A stretch of DNA of 64,000 nt. It comes from Devosia subaequoris (GTDB lineage: Bacteria; Pseudomonadota; Alphaproteobacteria; Rhizobiales; Devosiaceae). The stretch is taken from positions 1 through 64,000 of the forward strand of contig NZ_JACIEW010000001.1 in the NCBI RefSeq assembly GCF_014197055.1, given 5' to 3'. A model generated the notes under the pieces. The model did not search any database, was not told the origin of the DNA, and worked only from the letters and a program-made list of their open reading frames with translations. Within the stretch, counting starts at the first letter, position 1. Each line of letters opens with the position of its first letter. The translations under genes were made by a program, and so were the position numbers. Of the stretch, positions 33,849 to 43,523 are shown piece by piece.

Positions 33849-34343
33849 ATGACGCAACTGGTTGGATTTTATCCAGGGTCGTTCGACCCGTTAACCAATG
33901 GGCATCTCGATGTGATCGAGCGGGCCTGCAAGCTTGTGGACACGCTGGTCGTGGCGGTGGGCATCAGCGCCACCAAGAAGAATCCCCTATTTACACATGA
34001 GGACCGGATCGAAATTCTCAAGCAGGTTTTGCCAGCCGTCGGCACGCGGACCAATACCGAGTTCCGGATCGTCGACTTCTCCGGCCTGATGGTCAATGCG
34101 GCGCGGATAAATGGCGCCAAGCTGATTATTCGCGGCCTGCGCGACACCACCGATTACAATTATGAGATGCAGATGGTGGGCATGAATGCTCAGATGGCGC
34201 CGGACCTGCAGACCGTTTTTCTCCCCTCCAGCCCACCGGTGCGGCATATCTCGGCCACATTGGTGCGGCAGATCGCTGAAATGGGCGGCGATATTTCCGC
34301 CTTCGTCCCGCAAATCGTTCTCAAGGCTCTTCACAACAAATGA
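33849..34343 (+). CDS. coaD: phosphopantetheine adenylyltransferase
   Basis: The 164-residue protein has the nucleotidyltransferase motif GFYPGSFDPLTNGHLD, KKNPLFTHEDR, LIIRGLRDTTDYNYE and the second motif ISATLVRQIAEMGGD. It makes dephospho-CoA from phosphopantetheine and ATP, the fourth step of CoA synthesis. The start at 33849 follows GGGGAAGGGGATGCC; a longer frame from 33810 is unlikely. The stop overlaps the next start (ATGA). Confidence 0.96.
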   Translation: MTQLVGFYPGSFDPLTNGHLDVIERACKLVDTLVVAVGISATKKNPLFTHEDRIEILKQVLPAVGTRTNTEFRIVDFSGLMVNAARINGAKLIIRGLRDTTDYNYEMQMVGMNAQMAPDLQTVFLPSSPPVRHISATLVRQIAEMGGDISAFVPQIVLKALHNK

Positions 34344-34924
34344 TCAAGCTGACCCGCCGCCATTTCGCCGCGCTTGCCCTGAGCGCGACCCTTGTTGCCG
34401 CTCCGGCCTTTGCCCAATCGGGCACGCCGCATCTGATCCTGACGCTCGAGGGTGGCGCGGTCGAAATTGAACTGCTGCCCGAAATCGCGCCCAAGCACGT
34501 GGAGCGGGTGGTGACTCTGACCCAGGCTGGGGAATATGACGGGGTGGTGTTCCATCGCGTAATCGACGGATTCATGGCTCAGACTGGTGACGTGGCCAAT
34601 GGCGACTCCACAGATGACAGTTACAATCTGGCCATGGCCGGTACCGGTGGTTCGGACCTGCCAGACGTGGAAGCAGAATTCAATTCAGAGAGCTTCCAGC
34701 GTGGCATAGTCGGCGCGGCGCGCTCGCAGGATCCCAATTCGTTCAACTCGCAATTCTTCATCACCACGGCCGATGCCAGCTTCCTTGATGGGCAGTACAC
34801 AGTGTTCGGCAAGGTGGTTTCCGGCATGGAGGCGGTCGACGCCCTGGAGAAAGGCCCGCAGGAGAAGAACGGCGCCGTGGCCAATCCAGACAAGATCGTC
34901 TCGGCGACAATCGAATATCGCTAG
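34340..34924 (+). CDS. exported cyclophilin-type peptidyl-prolyl isomerase
   Basis: The 194-residue protein has a signal peptide (RHFAALALSATLVAAPAFA, cut after about residue 24) and a cyclophilin domain: YDGVVFHRVIDGFMAQTGD, AARSQDPNSFNSQFFITT and YTVFGKVVSGMEAVDAL. It should act in the periplasm on prolyl bonds (PpiA role). Its ATG overlaps the coaD stop. A second, cytoplasmic cyclophilin follows 96 bp downstream; both probably arose by duplication. Confidence 0.93.
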   Translation: MIKLTRRHFAALALSATLVAAPAFAQSGTPHLILTLEGGAVEIELLPEIAPKHVERVVTLTQAGEYDGVVFHRVIDGFMAQTGDVANGDSTDDSYNLAMAGTGGSDLPDVEAEFNSESFQRGIVGAARSQDPNSFNSQFFITTADASFLDGQYTVFGKVVSGMEAVDALEKGPQEKNGAVANPDKIVSATIEYR

Positions 34925-34952
34925 CGGGTTTTCTGGGCGGGCTAGGGTTGCT

Positions 34953-34970
34953 GCGAGGCTTGCGCCTCGC
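34953..34970 (+). other. small hairpin between the two cyclophilin genes
   Basis: GCGAGGC (34953-34959) pairs with GCCTCGC (34964-34970) around TTGC. There is no T-run. It could attenuate or protect the mRNA. Confidence 0.4.
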
Positions 34971-35020
34971 GCGCATTCGCCCTACACCCCGGCCACATTC
35001 TGAACCGAAAGAGATTTCTC

Positions 35021-35533
35021 ATGGCCTATGCAGATCCCGAAAACACCCTCGTCATCGAAACCTCCAAGGGCAAGGTTGTGATCGCCATGAAGCCCGACGT
35101 GGCACCGGGCCATGTCGATCACATCAAGAAGCTGGCCCGCGAAGGTGCTTACGACGGCGTGGTGTTCCATCGCGTGATCGATGGCTTCATGGCCCAGACT
35201 GGTGACGTCAAGTTCGGCAATTCCAATCTGCCCGAGTTCAACCCGTCGCGTGCCGGCACCGGCGGTTCGAAGTATCCGAACATCAAGGCCGAGTTCAACG
35301 CCGAGCCGCACAAGCGCGGTACGGCCTCGATGGCCCGTGCTCAGGACCCTAACAGCGCCAATTCGCAGTTCTTCATCTGTTTTGCCGACGCGCCGTTCCT
35401 TAACCGTCAGTACACGGTTTGGGGTGAAGTGATCGAAGGCATGGAAAATGTCGACCAGATCAAGCGCGGCGAGCCGGTGACCGATCCGGACAAGATGGTG
35501 TCGGTCAAGGTGGCCGCTGACATCACCGAATAA
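35021..35533 (+). CDS. ppiB: cytoplasmic cyclophilin-type peptidyl-prolyl isomerase
   Basis: The 170-residue protein lacks a signal peptide. The cyclophilin domain spans nearly the whole chain: ENTLVIETSKGKVVIAMKPD, YDGVVFHRVIDGFMAQTGD, SMARAQDPNSANSQFFICF and YTVWGEVIEGMENVDQI. The Arg of FHRV and the Phe of QFFI are the catalytic pocket residues. It assists protein folding in the cytoplasm. It is followed by a clear terminator. Confidence 0.95.
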   Translation: MAYADPENTLVIETSKGKVVIAMKPDVAPGHVDHIKKLAREGAYDGVVFHRVIDGFMAQTGDVKFGNSNLPEFNPSRAGTGGSKYPNIKAEFNAEPHKRGTASMARAQDPNSANSQFFICFADAPFLNRQYTVWGEVIEGMENVDQIKRGEPVTDPDKMVSVKVAADITE

Positions 35534-35539
35534 GACTTC

Positions 35540-35570
35540 AAACCGGCGGCATCGACCGCCGGTTTTCTTT
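35540..35570 (+). terminator. Rho-independent terminator after ppiB
   Basis: AACCGGCGG (35541-35549) pairs with CCGCCGGTT (35556-35564) around CATCGA, with one more A-T pair and then TTTCTTTT. Confidence 0.88.
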
Positions 35571-35662
35571 TGGCCTCCGGTTGACGACGGGGCCCGGGAT
35601 GGGATGATTTCAACCCTTTTCCTGGGCTCAGCCGAGTCCTCATTCGGGTCGTTGCTTTGAAA

Positions 35663-36112
35663 ATGGATAGTCTTCTCTGGGCGCTGATGGGCGTCATCGC
35701 CGGCGCCTGCATTGCTGCGCAAGCGCCGATCAATGCCAGCCTAGGACGCGCGCTTGAGGTGCCGATCGCGGCGGCGGCGGTCTCCTTCCTGGCGGGTGGC
35801 GTGGTGTTGTGGGCGCTGGCATTCCTGTTCAGCCACCTCACCAGCACGCCGATCAATTACGGGGCGCCTGCCCCCTGGACCTTTGTCGCCGGCGGATTGC
35901 TCGGCGCGTTCTATGTGTTCTCCAATATCACTCTCACCCCGCTAATGGGCGCAGCTGCAGTGATGGCGCTGTCGGTGACAGGGCAATTGATCGGCGGATT
36001 GTTTCTCGACAAGATCGGGTTCATGGGCATGGCCGTGAGGGAGATTTCAGTTGGGCGGATTGCCGGCGCCGTGCTGCTGGTGGCCGGTGCGGTGATGATC
36101 CGCGTCCTTTAG
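35663..36112 (+). CDS. DMT-superfamily transporter (YdcZ/DUF606)
   Basis: The 149-residue protein has four or five membrane helices: MGVIAGACIAAQAPINASLG, VPIAAAAVSFLAGGVVLW, GGLLGAFYVFSNITLTPLMG, ALSVTGQLIGGLFLDKIG and IAGAVLLVAGAVMI. The pattern QAPINASLG with FLDKIGFMG identifies the YdcZ/DUF606 branch of small EamA-like transporters. Substrate unknown. The ATG at 35663 was chosen; an in-frame TTG two codons earlier is less likely. Confidence 0.82.
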   Translation: MDSLLWALMGVIAGACIAAQAPINASLGRALEVPIAAAAVSFLAGGVVLWALAFLFSHLTSTPINYGAPAPWTFVAGGLLGAFYVFSNITLTPLMGAAAVMALSVTGQLIGGLFLDKIGFMGMAVREISVGRIAGAVLLVAGAVMIRVL

Positions 36113-36203
36113 GGCACACTGGAGCTGCGTTCTTGCCAGATGGGGCAACTGGTTTGCATTTTGGCCCGTTCCCGCGAGCGCAGACCCATGCTAACGAGCG
36201 GCC

Positions 36204-37283
36204 ATGCGCGTTACAGAATTTGATTTTGACCTGCCCGAAGATCTGATTGCCCTGCACCCCGCAGAGCCGCGCGACAGCGCGCGCCTGCTGGTGGTGCGTC
36301 CCGGCGAGCCCTTTGCCGATCAGCATATCCCCGATCTCAAGACCCTTTTGCGGCCGGGCGACGTGCTGGTAGTCAATGATACGCGGGTTCTGCCGGCGGA
36401 GCTGAAGGGCGTGCGGCTGCGCGGCGACGTGCGTGCCAATGTCTCATTCAACCTACACAAGCGCGTCGATGCCAAGACCTGGCGGGCCTTTGCGCGGCCA
36501 GCAAAAAAGCTTCACCTGCTCGATCGGTTGGAGCTGGGCAATGGCGAAGCCGAACCTTTGGTAGCCCGGGTGGCCGGCAAGGGCGACACCGGCGAAGTGA
36601 CGCTGGAGTTCGAACTGGGCGGGGCGCAACTGGACGAAGCGATCAAATCGCATGGCGCCATGCCCTTGCCGCCCTATATCGGGGCCAAGCGGCCGGTCGA
36701 AGAGCGCGACAAGGTCGATTACCAGACCGTCTATGCAGCCGAGGACGGGGCCGTTGCTGCACCGACTGCTGGACTGCATTTCACCGAGAAGCTGTTGCAG
36801 GAACTGGCCAATATGGATGTCGCCATGGAGCGCGTGACGCTGCATGTCGGGGCCGGTACGTTCCTGCCGATGAAGGCAGACGATACCGACGACCATGTGA
36901 TGCACTCGGAGTGGGGCGAGATCGACCAGGCGACGGTCGAACGTATCAACGCGCGGCGCAAAGCCGGTGGCAGGGTGATTGCGGTCGGCACGACCAGCTT
37001 GCGGCTGCTGGAAACGGCCTCGCGGGCGACCGGCGAGTTGAAGCCCTTTATGGGGGATACCGACATCTTCATTACGCCCGGTTTCCGGTTCCGTACTGTC
37101 GATGTGCTGATGACCAATTTTCATCTGCCCAAATCGACGCTGTTCATGCTAGTCAGCGCTTTCTCGGGGCTCGATACGATGAAAGCGGCCTACGCGCATG
37201 CCATCGCCAATGGCTACCGCTTCTATTCTTACGGAGATTCATCGCTCCTTCACCGGGCCCCACATCCTGAGGATGATGCGTGA
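36204..37283 (+). CDS. queA: tRNA preQ1(34) S-adenosylmethionine ribosyltransferase-isomerase
   Basis: The 359-residue protein follows Que[35 protein letters not shown] [46 protein letters not shown] and [14 protein letters not shown]. It transfers and rearranges ribose from SAM to make epoxyqueuosine on tRNA. The stop overlaps the exoD start by 4 bp, and tgt, which acts one step earlier, follows it. Confidence 0.97.
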   Translation: MRVTEFDFDLPEDLIALHPAEPRDSARLLVVRPGEPFADQHIPDLKTLLRPGDVLVVNDTRVLPAELKGVRLRGDVRANVSFNLHKRVDAKTWRAFARPAKKLHLLDRLELGNGEAEPLVARVAGKGDTGEVTLEFELGGAQLDEAIKSHGAMPLPPYIGAKRPVEERDKVDYQTVYAAEDGAVAAPTAGLHFTEKLLQELANMDVAMERVTLHVGAGTFLPMKADDTDDHVMHSEWGEIDQATVERINARRKAGGRVIAVGTTSLRLLETASRATGELKPFMGDTDIFITPGFRFRTVDVLMTNFHLPKSTLFMLVSAFSGLDTMKAAYAHAIANGYRFYSYGDSSLLHRAPHPEDDA

Positions 37284-37909
37284 GCGCGCGTGAGGCGCCG
37301 ATCACCCGCTATACGCGCCGCATTGCCGTTTCGCTAAGGCGAGCGGCTGAACAGGATCAGTCCCATCTGACGCTCTCGCGGCTGGTCGAAATATTGGGGC
37401 CGCGGGCACATCGGTTGCTGTTGCTCGTGGTGTCGCTGTTCAACATGATCCCCGGTCCGCCGGGCTATGGCGGTACCATTGCCTGGACGACCTGCGCCGT
37501 TGCGGTAGGCATGCTGATGCGGCGCCCGATCCGCCTGCCGCGCATTATCGGCAAGCGCAAACTGCCGCTGGATCTGATGGTCAGGGCCAGCAATCAGGTG
37601 GTGAAGGTCGCTGGTGTCCTGGCGCGGTTCTCCAAGCCGAGACTGCGCTGGCTGACCGGTATGGGCGCCAACACGCCCTATGCCATTCTTGTCATTTGCG
37701 TCAGCGTGGTTATGGCGTTGCCCGTCCCTTTCATCAATGCCATTCCCAATGTGGGGCTGTGCATCATTGCTTTCTCGATGCTGAACCGGGATGGGGCCGG
37801 GGTGATCGTGGGACTGGTGGCCACGGCAATCGGGTTGGCTATCGCGGTCGCGATCTTTATCGGCGCGTTCCATCTGGGCATGGCCGCAGTCAATTCGATG
37901 GCAGCCTGA
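37280..37909 (+). CDS. exoD: ExoD-family membrane protein
   Basis: The 209-residue protein has an N-terminal helical part ([20 protein letters not shown]) and three or four hydrophobic segments: [57 protein letters not shown] and [26 protein letters not shown] and [11 protein letters not shown] are marks of ExoD (PF06055), implicated in exopolysaccharide production and alkaline tolerance in rhizobia. The GTG start overlaps the queA stop, so it is translationally coupled to queA, an unexpected partner. Confidence 0.87.
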   Translation: MSAREAPITRYTRRIAVSLRRAAEQDQSHLTLSRLVEILGPRAHRLLLLVVSLFNMIPGPPGYGGTIAWTTCAVAVGMLMRRPIRLPRIIGKRKLPLDLMVRASNQVVKVAGVLARFSKPRLRWLTGMGANTPYAILVICVSVVMALPVPFINAIPNVGLCIIAFSMLNRDGAGVIVGLVATAIGLAIAVAIFIGAFHLGMAAVNSMAA

Positions 37910-37954
37910 CCGCGCCACTTTCGCAAGCGACCACAACCGGCTAGAACCCGCGGC

Positions 37955-39082
37955 ATGAAACAAGTCACTTTCTCCCTCCTTGCCACTGATGGCATGGCTC
38001 GCCACGGCCGCATCGATACGCCACGTGGTGAAATCAATACGCCTGCCTTCATGCCTGTCGGCACGGCCGGTACGGTCAAGGCGATGTATCCCGAGCAGGT
38101 GCGCGAAACCGGCGCCGATATCCTGCTGGGCAATACCTATCATCTGATGCTGCGGCCGGGAGCGGAACGCGTCGCTTCGCTCGGTGGTCTGCATGACTTC
38201 ATGGATTGGCAGCGCCCGATCCTGACCGATAGCGGCGGCTTCCAGGTGATGTCGTTGGCCAAGCTGCGCAAGCTCACAGAGAAGGGCGTGACCTTCAAGT
38301 CGCATATCGATGGCTCGAGCCATGAGCTGACGCCGGAGCGCTCTATCGAGATCCAGACGCTGCTCGATAGCGACATCATCATGCAGCTCGATGAGTGCAT
38401 TGCACTGCCGGCAGAGCGCAAGGAGATGGAGCGGGCGATGGAGTTGTCCATCCGCTGGGCGGATCGTTCCAAAGCGGCGTTCGACAATCAGCAGAACCGG
38501 GCTCTCTTCGGGATCGTTCAGGGTGGAGACGATGCGGAGCTACGGGGTCGCTCGGCGGCGGGGCTGAAATCCATCGGGTTCGATGGCTATGCCGTCGGCG
38601 GCCTGGCGGTGGGGGAGCCGCAGGAGGTGATGTTCCGGGTGCTCAACGAGGTCACCCCGGAGTTGCCGACAGATCGACCGCGCTATCTGATGGGCGTGGG
38701 CAAGCCGGACGACATTCTTGGCGGGATCGAGCGTGGCATCGACATGTTCGATTGTGTGCATCCGACGCGCGCGGGCCGCCATGGTCATGCTTATACGCGG
38801 TTTGGCGTCATCAACCTGAAGAACGCCCGGCATAAGGACGATCACCGGCCCTTGGACGAGGCATCGCCCAATCCCAATTGCCGCCGCTGGAGCCGAGCCT
38901 ATCTGCACCATCTGGTTCGTACCGAAGAGATTTTGGGCGCCATGGTGCTTTCGCAGATTAACCTGGCCTATTATCAGGAGCTGACGGCCGGGTGCCGCGC
39001 TGCCATCGAAGCGGGTCGGATGAATGATTTTGCGGCAGAGACGCGCGCGGCATGGGCCGCTGGCGACCTGCCGGTTTTGTAA
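37955..39082 (+). CDS. tgt: queuine tRNA-ribosyltransferase
   Basis: The 375-residue TIM-barrel protein has [20 protein letters not shown], the catalytic Asp in [23 protein letters not shown] and [12 protein letters not shown], and the second catalytic Asp in [14 protein letters not shown]. It exchanges guanine 34 for preQ1 in GU(N) tRNAs. The zinc site is altered: where E. coli has CDCYVC this protein has SPNPNC, so of the three Cys ligands only C309 remains. The protein otherwise looks intact. It forms a queuosine cluster with queA. Confidence 0.96.
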   Translation: MKQVTFSLLATDGMARHGRIDTPRGEINTPAFMPVGTAGTVKAMYPEQVRETGADILLGNTYHLMLRPGAERVASLGGLHDFMDWQRPILTDSGGFQVMSLAKLRKLTEKGVTFKSHIDGSSHELTPERSIEIQTLLDSDIIMQLDECIALPAERKEMERAMELSIRWADRSKAAFDNQQNRALFGIVQGGDDAELRGRSAAGLKSIGFDGYAVGGLAVGEPQEVMFRVLNEVTPELPTDRPRYLMGVGKPDDILGGIERGIDMFDCVHPTRAGRHGHAYTRFGVINLKNARHKDDHRPLDEASPNPNCRRWSRAYLHHLVRTEEILGAMVLSQINLAYYQELTAGCRAAIEAGRMNDFAAETRAAWAAGDLPVL

Positions 39083-39093
39083 GGGGACAAGGA

Positions 39094-40725
39094 ATGGCCA
39101 AGGACGCGGGCTTCAACGCGCTGAGCAAGCATCGCAAGCGCATTGCACAAACCGATATGCGCGAAATGTTTGCGATCGACCCCAATCGTTTCCAGCGGTT
39201 CTCGGCGACTGGTGCGGATATTCTGCTCGACTATTCCAAGAACCGGATCGATGAAGAGGTGATGGGCGCGCTGTTCGAGCTGGCGCGCGCCGCCGGCGTG
39301 GAAGAGCGCCGCATGCAGATGTGCGAGGGCGAGCACATCAATATCACCGAAGACCGCGCCGTGATGCACATGGCATTGCGGTATCAGGGTGAGCACCCGG
39401 TCGAAGTCGACGGTAAAGACGTGATGCCGGATGTGCGATCCGTGCTCAAAGCCATCGAAGCCTATTCGAACGCCGTGCGGTCCGGCGAAGTCCGTGGTCA
39501 GGGCGGCGAGCAGTTCACGGATGTGGTCAATATCGGCATTGGCGGTTCCGACCTTGGCCCCGCCATGGTCACACTGGCACTGGAGCCTTATACTCGCGCC
39601 GACTTGCGCGCGCACTACGTCTCCAATGTCGATGGCGCGCACGTCCATGACGTGCTCAAGCGCCTCGATCCTAAAAAAACGCTGTTCATCGTTGCTTCGA
39701 AGACTTTCACCACCGACGAAACCATGACCAACGCCAATTCGGCGCGGGCGTGGATCGCCGAAGCGCTGGGTGAAGAGGCGGTGCCGAACCATTTTGCGGC
39801 GGTCTCCACCAATCTCGAGGCTTGCGCAAATTTCGGCATCCGCGAAGACCGGATTTTCGGGTTCTGGGACTGGGTGGGCGGCCGCTATTCAGTGTGGTCG
39901 GCCATCGGCCTGCCCATTGCATTGGCAGTTGGCTACGACAACTTCGCCAAGTTTCTGGCCGGTGCCGATGCGATGGATCGGCACTTCCTGGAGACGCCGC
40001 TCGAGCGCAACCTGCCGGTGATCATGGCGCTGCTCGGGGTCTGGTATCGCAACGCGTGGGGGTTCTCGACCCATGCCGTGCTGCCCTACGACCAGCGGAT
40101 GAGCCGCTTTGCCGCCTATCTGCAGCAGCAGGACATGGAATCGAACGGTAAGTCGGTGACGCTGGATGGCAAAAAGGTCGACTGGCCGACCGGGCCTATT
40201 GTCTGGGGCGAGCCGGGGACCAACGGTCAGCATGCCTTTTACCAGCTTATCCATCAGGGCACCGATGTCATTCCGTGCGATTTCCTGATCGCTGCGCGGC
40301 CACATGAGAGCCTGCCGCCGCATCATGACAAGCTGGTGGCCAATGTGCTGGCGCAGTCCGAGGCACTGATGCTGGGCAAGACCAAGGAAGAGGTCGTGGC
40401 CGAACTCAAGGCGCAGGGTCTCGAAAAGGCTGAGATCAAGGCGCTGGCACCACACAAGGTGTTCCCGGGTAATCGACCCTCCAACACGCTGTTCTACAAG
40501 CAGCTTACCCCAGAGACACTGGGTTCGCTGGTTGCGCTCTACGAGCACAAGGTGTTCGTGCAGGGGGTGATCTGGAACGTCAATTCCTACGACCAGTGGG
40601 GCGTGGAACTGGGCAAGCAATTGGCCAAGGCGCTGTTGCCCAAGGTCAAGGGTGAACAAGGCGGCGCGGGGCATGATGCCTCAACCCAAGGTCTTCTCGG
40701 CTACTACCTCGCCAACAAGGCCTGA
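39094..40725 (+). CDS. pgi: glucose-6-phosphate isomerase
   Basis: The 543-residue protein contains [64 protein letters not shown] and the C-terminal signature [20 protein letters not shown]. It interconverts glucose-6-phosphate and fructose-6-phosphate in the cytoplasm. GGGGACAAGGA precedes the ATG at 39094. It begins 11 bp after tgt and ends 3 bp before map, so the unit is probably tgt-pgi-map. Confidence 0.97.
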   Translation: MAKDAGFNALSKHRKRIAQTDMREMFAIDPNRFQRFSATGADILLDYSKNRIDEEVMGALFELARAAGVEERRMQMCEGEHINITEDRAVMHMALRYQGEHPVEVDGKDVMPDVRSVLKAIEAYSNAVRSGEVRGQGGEQFTDVVNIGIGGSDLGPAMVTLALEPYTRADLRAHYVSNVDGAHVHDVLKRLDPKKTLFIVASKTFTTDETMTNANSARAWIAEALGEEAVPNHFAAVSTNLEACANFGIREDRIFGFWDWVGGRYSVWSAIGLPIALAVGYDNFAKFLAGADAMDRHFLETPLERNLPVIMALLGVWYRNAWGFSTHAVLPYDQRMSRFAAYLQQQDMESNGKSVTLDGKKVDWPTGPIVWGEPGTNGQHAFYQLIHQGTDVIPCDFLIAARPHESLPPHHDKLVANVLAQSEALMLGKTKEEVVAELKAQGLEKAEIKALAPHKVFPGNRPSNTLFYKQLTPETLGSLVALYEHKVFVQGVIWNVNSYDQWGVELGKQLAKALLPKVKGEQGGAGHDASTQGLLGYYLANKA

Positions 40726-40728
40726 CGC

Positions 40729-41484
40729 TTGATTATCACGACAGACGAGCAGCTTGGTAAGCTCAAGGAAATCGGCCGTATCTGTGCCATGGCCCGCGAA
40801 CTCATGGCAGAGGCAATGCGGCCGGGCATGACCACGCTAGAGCTGGATGAAATCGGCGCGAAGTTTCTCGCCGACCATGGCGCAGTGTCCGCGCCGATCG
40901 TCACCTATGAGTTTCCGGGGGCCACCTGCATTTCGGTCAATGAAGAGATCGCCCACGGCATTCCCGGGGATCGGGTGCTCAAGGATGGCGACCTGGTCAA
41001 TATCGACGTGTCGGCGGCCAAGGATGGCGTTTATGCCGATTGTGGCGCGTCCTATATTCTGGGCAAGGGTGATCCCCGGCTGGAAAAGCTGTGCCGCGAC
41101 GGCAAGAAGGCGATGTGGGCTGGTATCAATGCGGTCAAGGCCGGGGCGCCGCTGGCCGAAATCGGCACCGCCATCGGCAAGGTTGCCAAGAAGGGCGGCT
41201 ACACGTTGATCCGAAACCTTGCCAGCCACGGGGTCGGCGACAGCCTGCATGACGAGCCGGGCGAAGTGCCGACCTGGCCGGATAAGTCTGAGCGGCGGAG
41301 AATCGGGAACGGGCTGGTGTTCACCATCGAGCCGTTCCTTTCGTTGGGCGGGCAGATAGCCGAGCAGATGTATGACGACGACGAGTGGACGCTGACAGCC
41401 GAGCCGCTGGCGCCAACTGTACAGTATGAACATACGATCGTTGCAACCCCGCGCGGGCCGGTTGTGGTGACGCTGGCGGGATAG
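40729..41484 (+). CDS. map: type I methionine aminopeptidase
   Basis: The 251-residue protein starts with TTG, 3 bp after the pgi stop. It has all five metal ligands: two Asp in VNIDVSAAKDGVYADCG, His in ASHGVGDSLHDEP, Glu in FTIEPFLSL and Glu in QYEHTIVATP. It removes the initiator Met from new proteins. Alphaproteobacteria often have more than one map gene, so this may be a second copy. The TTG start and tight spacing suggest translation coupled to pgi. Confidence 0.95.
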   Translation: MIITTDEQLGKLKEIGRICAMARELMAEAMRPGMTTLELDEIGAKFLADHGAVSAPIVTYEFPGATCISVNEEIAHGIPGDRVLKDGDLVNIDVSAAKDGVYADCGASYILGKGDPRLEKLCRDGKKAMWAGINAVKAGAPLAEIGTAIGKVAKKGGYTLIRNLASHGVGDSLHDEPGEVPTWPDKSERRRIGNGLVFTIEPFLSLGGQIAEQMYDDDEWTLTAEPLAPTVQYEHTIVATPRGPVVVTLAG

Positions 41485-41542
41485 GCGGCACTCCGCCCTG
41501 TCCATCCCGCGAGGGCCAAGAGGGCGCTGCTGCGGCCGTGGC

Positions 41543-42070
41543 TTAGAGCCAGACCAGCAGAAGCGGGCCGAGGATGATCAGGCCAATGCCCACGGCGTAA
41601 CGCAGATTGCCCAGGCGCCGTAGGGCGGGCACGCTGAGCATCGTGGACAGCACCAGGAAACCGATGAGGCCGACCAATGCGGGCAGCAGCGGATTGAGGT
41701 TGAGCGCGGCGTTCTCGGTTAGCTGCAGATAGACCATGTGCCCGCCTGCAAAGCCGAGCAGAGCCATGATGACCACGGTGACAGCCTTGGACGTGATCAG
41801 CAGAGCCATGTCAATGGTGGTGCTGGTGAGCACTAGCGCGATGCCGGAGCCGGTGACGTGTACGGCGGCCAGCGTGGCAAACACGCCACTGCCGGTCAGG
41901 ACAGGGACCAGTTCAGGCGGGGCGTTCAGCGGCAGGGAGCCGACCATGGGCAGGTCCGCGCCGTACTGGGCCAACAGTAGAATGCCATAGAGCATGACAA
42001 GCGTGCTGGCCGCAAAGACCAGCAAAGTGACCGCCAGGACCTTGAGCAGGTCCGTCGTCTCCTGTGACAT
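41543..42070 (-). CDS. hypothetical multi-pass membrane protein (175 aa)
   Basis: Five hydrophobic segments are visible: VLAVTLLVFAASTLVMLYGI, FATLAAVHVTGSGIALVL, VTVVIMALLGFAGGHMVYL, LLPALVGLIGFLVLSTMLSV and YAVGIGLIILGPLLLVWL. I do not recognise the family. The gene is on the reverse strand, convergent with map and pointing away from tRNA-Lys. Confidence 0.7.
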   Translation of the reverse strand: MSQETTDLLKVLAVTLLVFAASTLVMLYGILLLAQYGADLPMVGSLPLNAPPELVPVLTGSGVFATLAAVHVTGSGIALVLTSTTIDMALLITSKAVTVVIMALLGFAGGHMVYLQLTENAALNLNPLLPALVGLIGFLVLSTMLSVPALRRLGNLRYAVGIGLIILGPLLLVWL

Positions 42071-42124
42071 TGATATCCCCCAAACGCATTGCCTGTAGCC
42101 GATAGTACGGCATGGTGCTGATTC

Positions 42125-42298
42125 TCAAACTGGAATGCGGCGTCCGGGACCGCTCAGCCGCGTCTGGGTGGTGCGGGAGGCGGGTAGGCGGGCGCGCTGA
42201 ATGCGTGTGGGTTTGCGAAAATCCTCAGACAACTCGAAGGCATCCGCCCGATTGTCGAGTTCGGCATAGGGGTCCGGGTCTATGCAGGTCTGGGGCAT
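42125..42298 (-). CDS. possible small ORF or gene remnant beside tRNA-Lys (57 aa)
   Basis: The frame reads MPQTCIDPDPYAELDNRADA and continues ELSEDFRKPTRIQRARLP with a basic end. It stays open upstream towards the tRNA (VCGHNDALLNQC), which suggests a 3' remnant of a longer gene. No ribosome-binding site is clear. It could be chance coding in GC-rich DNA. Confidence 0.3.
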   Translation of the reverse strand: MPQTCIDPDPYAELDNRADAFELSEDFRKPTRIQRARLPASRTTQTRLSGPGRRIPV

Positions 42299-42382
42299 GG
42301 TCGCGCACTGGTTGAGGAGCGCATCATTGTGCCCGCATACCCGGGCGGCATCGTGACGATAGCGTGATGCATTCTGGAGAAG

Positions 42383-42457
42383 TGGTACGCCGGGTGGGGG
42401 TCGAACCCACGACCATTCGATTAAAAGTCGAATGCTCTACCACTGAGCTACCGGCGC
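42383..42457 (-). tRNA. tRNA-Lys (anticodon TTT)
   Basis: On the reverse strand the 75-nt gene folds as a cloverleaf: acceptor GCGCCGG with CCGGCGT (one G-T pair), D-arm GCTCAGTGGTAGAGC, anticodon stem TTCGA/TCGAA around CTTTTAA (anticodon TTT), T-arm GTGGGTTCGACCCCCAC, discriminator A and encoded CCA. It reads AAA/AAG. Confidence 0.95.
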
Positions 42458-42585
42458 CTACATTTTTGAATGTCGCGTTTCAGTTCAAGCGGGATAACCC
42501 AAAATTCGGAAACGCTCCGTGAACGCCGCTCGGCGTTGCGGCGGAACATAGCCAGAGTTGTCGGCCTGTCAACCGTATTTGGTTC

Positions 42586-43386
42586 TTAACGCGACATGTC
42601 CAGGGGAGTACCGGAAAACGGCATGGGAATGCAGGCAATCGAAACACGTTCGAAGCGCTGGCAGAGGGCGCGCGCTTCGGCTAGTTCCTCAATGGGACCG
42701 ACAACAATCCGCTTGCCCTCACCATTGGCCTCATCCGTCACCAGAGGGGACAGGCCGAACAGCAGCGGGCCAAGCTTGAGGGTCAGGTCGCTCCAGAGGG
42801 CGGGTGTCTGCTCGAAGGGCACGGCAGCACCGACAGCGATGCCATAGGCGTTCTCGTTGGGCATCGCCATGGCAGTCGTCGGTTCTGTCGCCACCGGTGC
42901 CGGCAAGGGCTGATTGACTGGTTCTGGCACTGTGGCCTGGGGCAAGGCGGACTGCCGGACGGCGACCGTGCCGCCTTCAGCCTCAAAGGTCAACGTCTGA
43001 TTGCTGCCGATGGAGGCGGTTACGTTGGAACGGTCGACCGAGGTGCTGTTAGGCAGGTTTTCGAGAATTTGCGGCACGGTGGTCTCAAGGGCACCGACCC
43101 GGCGGATAATGTCATTGCCTGAGCGCTCCTGCATGGAGAAGCGCGTCACCAGAAGTTCGTTTTCGCGTTTTAGCCGCCTGGTTTCGTCGCGAAGGTCAGA
43201 TACCTGCAGGCGCAGGGTTTCGATCGAAGCGCCCGCCACACGTGGCTGATGCAGGCCGCCAATGATGGATTGCGGCACCAGCAGTGAGATATTTGAGCCA
43301 AAGACGGCCAGAGCGACACAAACAAGTGCAACGATGCCCCAGACCGTCACGTCGGATTGCCGGAACTGTTCGGATGCTTTAGCCAA
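42586..43386 (-). CDS. membrane-anchored coiled-coil protein with SPOR-like C-terminus
   Basis: The 266-residue protein has one N-terminal helix (VWGIVALVCVALAVFGSNIS), a coiled coil (about 55-95: IETLRLQVSDLRDETRRLKR), a Pro/Ala/Thr-rich linker (140-175), and a globular end (AYGIAVGAAVPFEQTPALWS to RIVVGPIEELAEARALCQRF) that resembles a SPOR fold (VGPF..... A..LC..). It probably sits in the inner membrane with its C-terminus in the periplasm and may bind peptidoglycan or a partner. It is divergent from glmU. Confidence 0.65.
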   Translation of the reverse strand: MAKASEQFRQSDVTVWGIVALVCVALAVFGSNISLLVPQSIIGGLHQPRVAGASIETLRLQVSDLRDETRRLKRENELLVTRFSMQERSGNDIIRRVGALETTVPQILENLPNSTSVDRSNVTASIGSNQTLTFEAEGGTVAVRQSALPQATVPEPVNQPLPAPVATEPTTAMAMPNENAYGIAVGAAVPFEQTPALWSDLTLKLGPLLFGLSPLVTDEANGEGKRIVVGPIEELAEARALCQRFERVSIACIPMPFSGTPLDMSR

Positions 43387-43523
43387 GCGAGGATCCTCTG
43401 AGACGCCCGAATCGCCGGGAGTGTCGTAGTGAGATTGGTCCCAATGTTATCGGTTCGCCAACTGTTGGCTGCCATAAATTTGTGTAAATGCCGGGAGAAA
43501 GCCGGTGGGTCGGGGAGAGCGTG

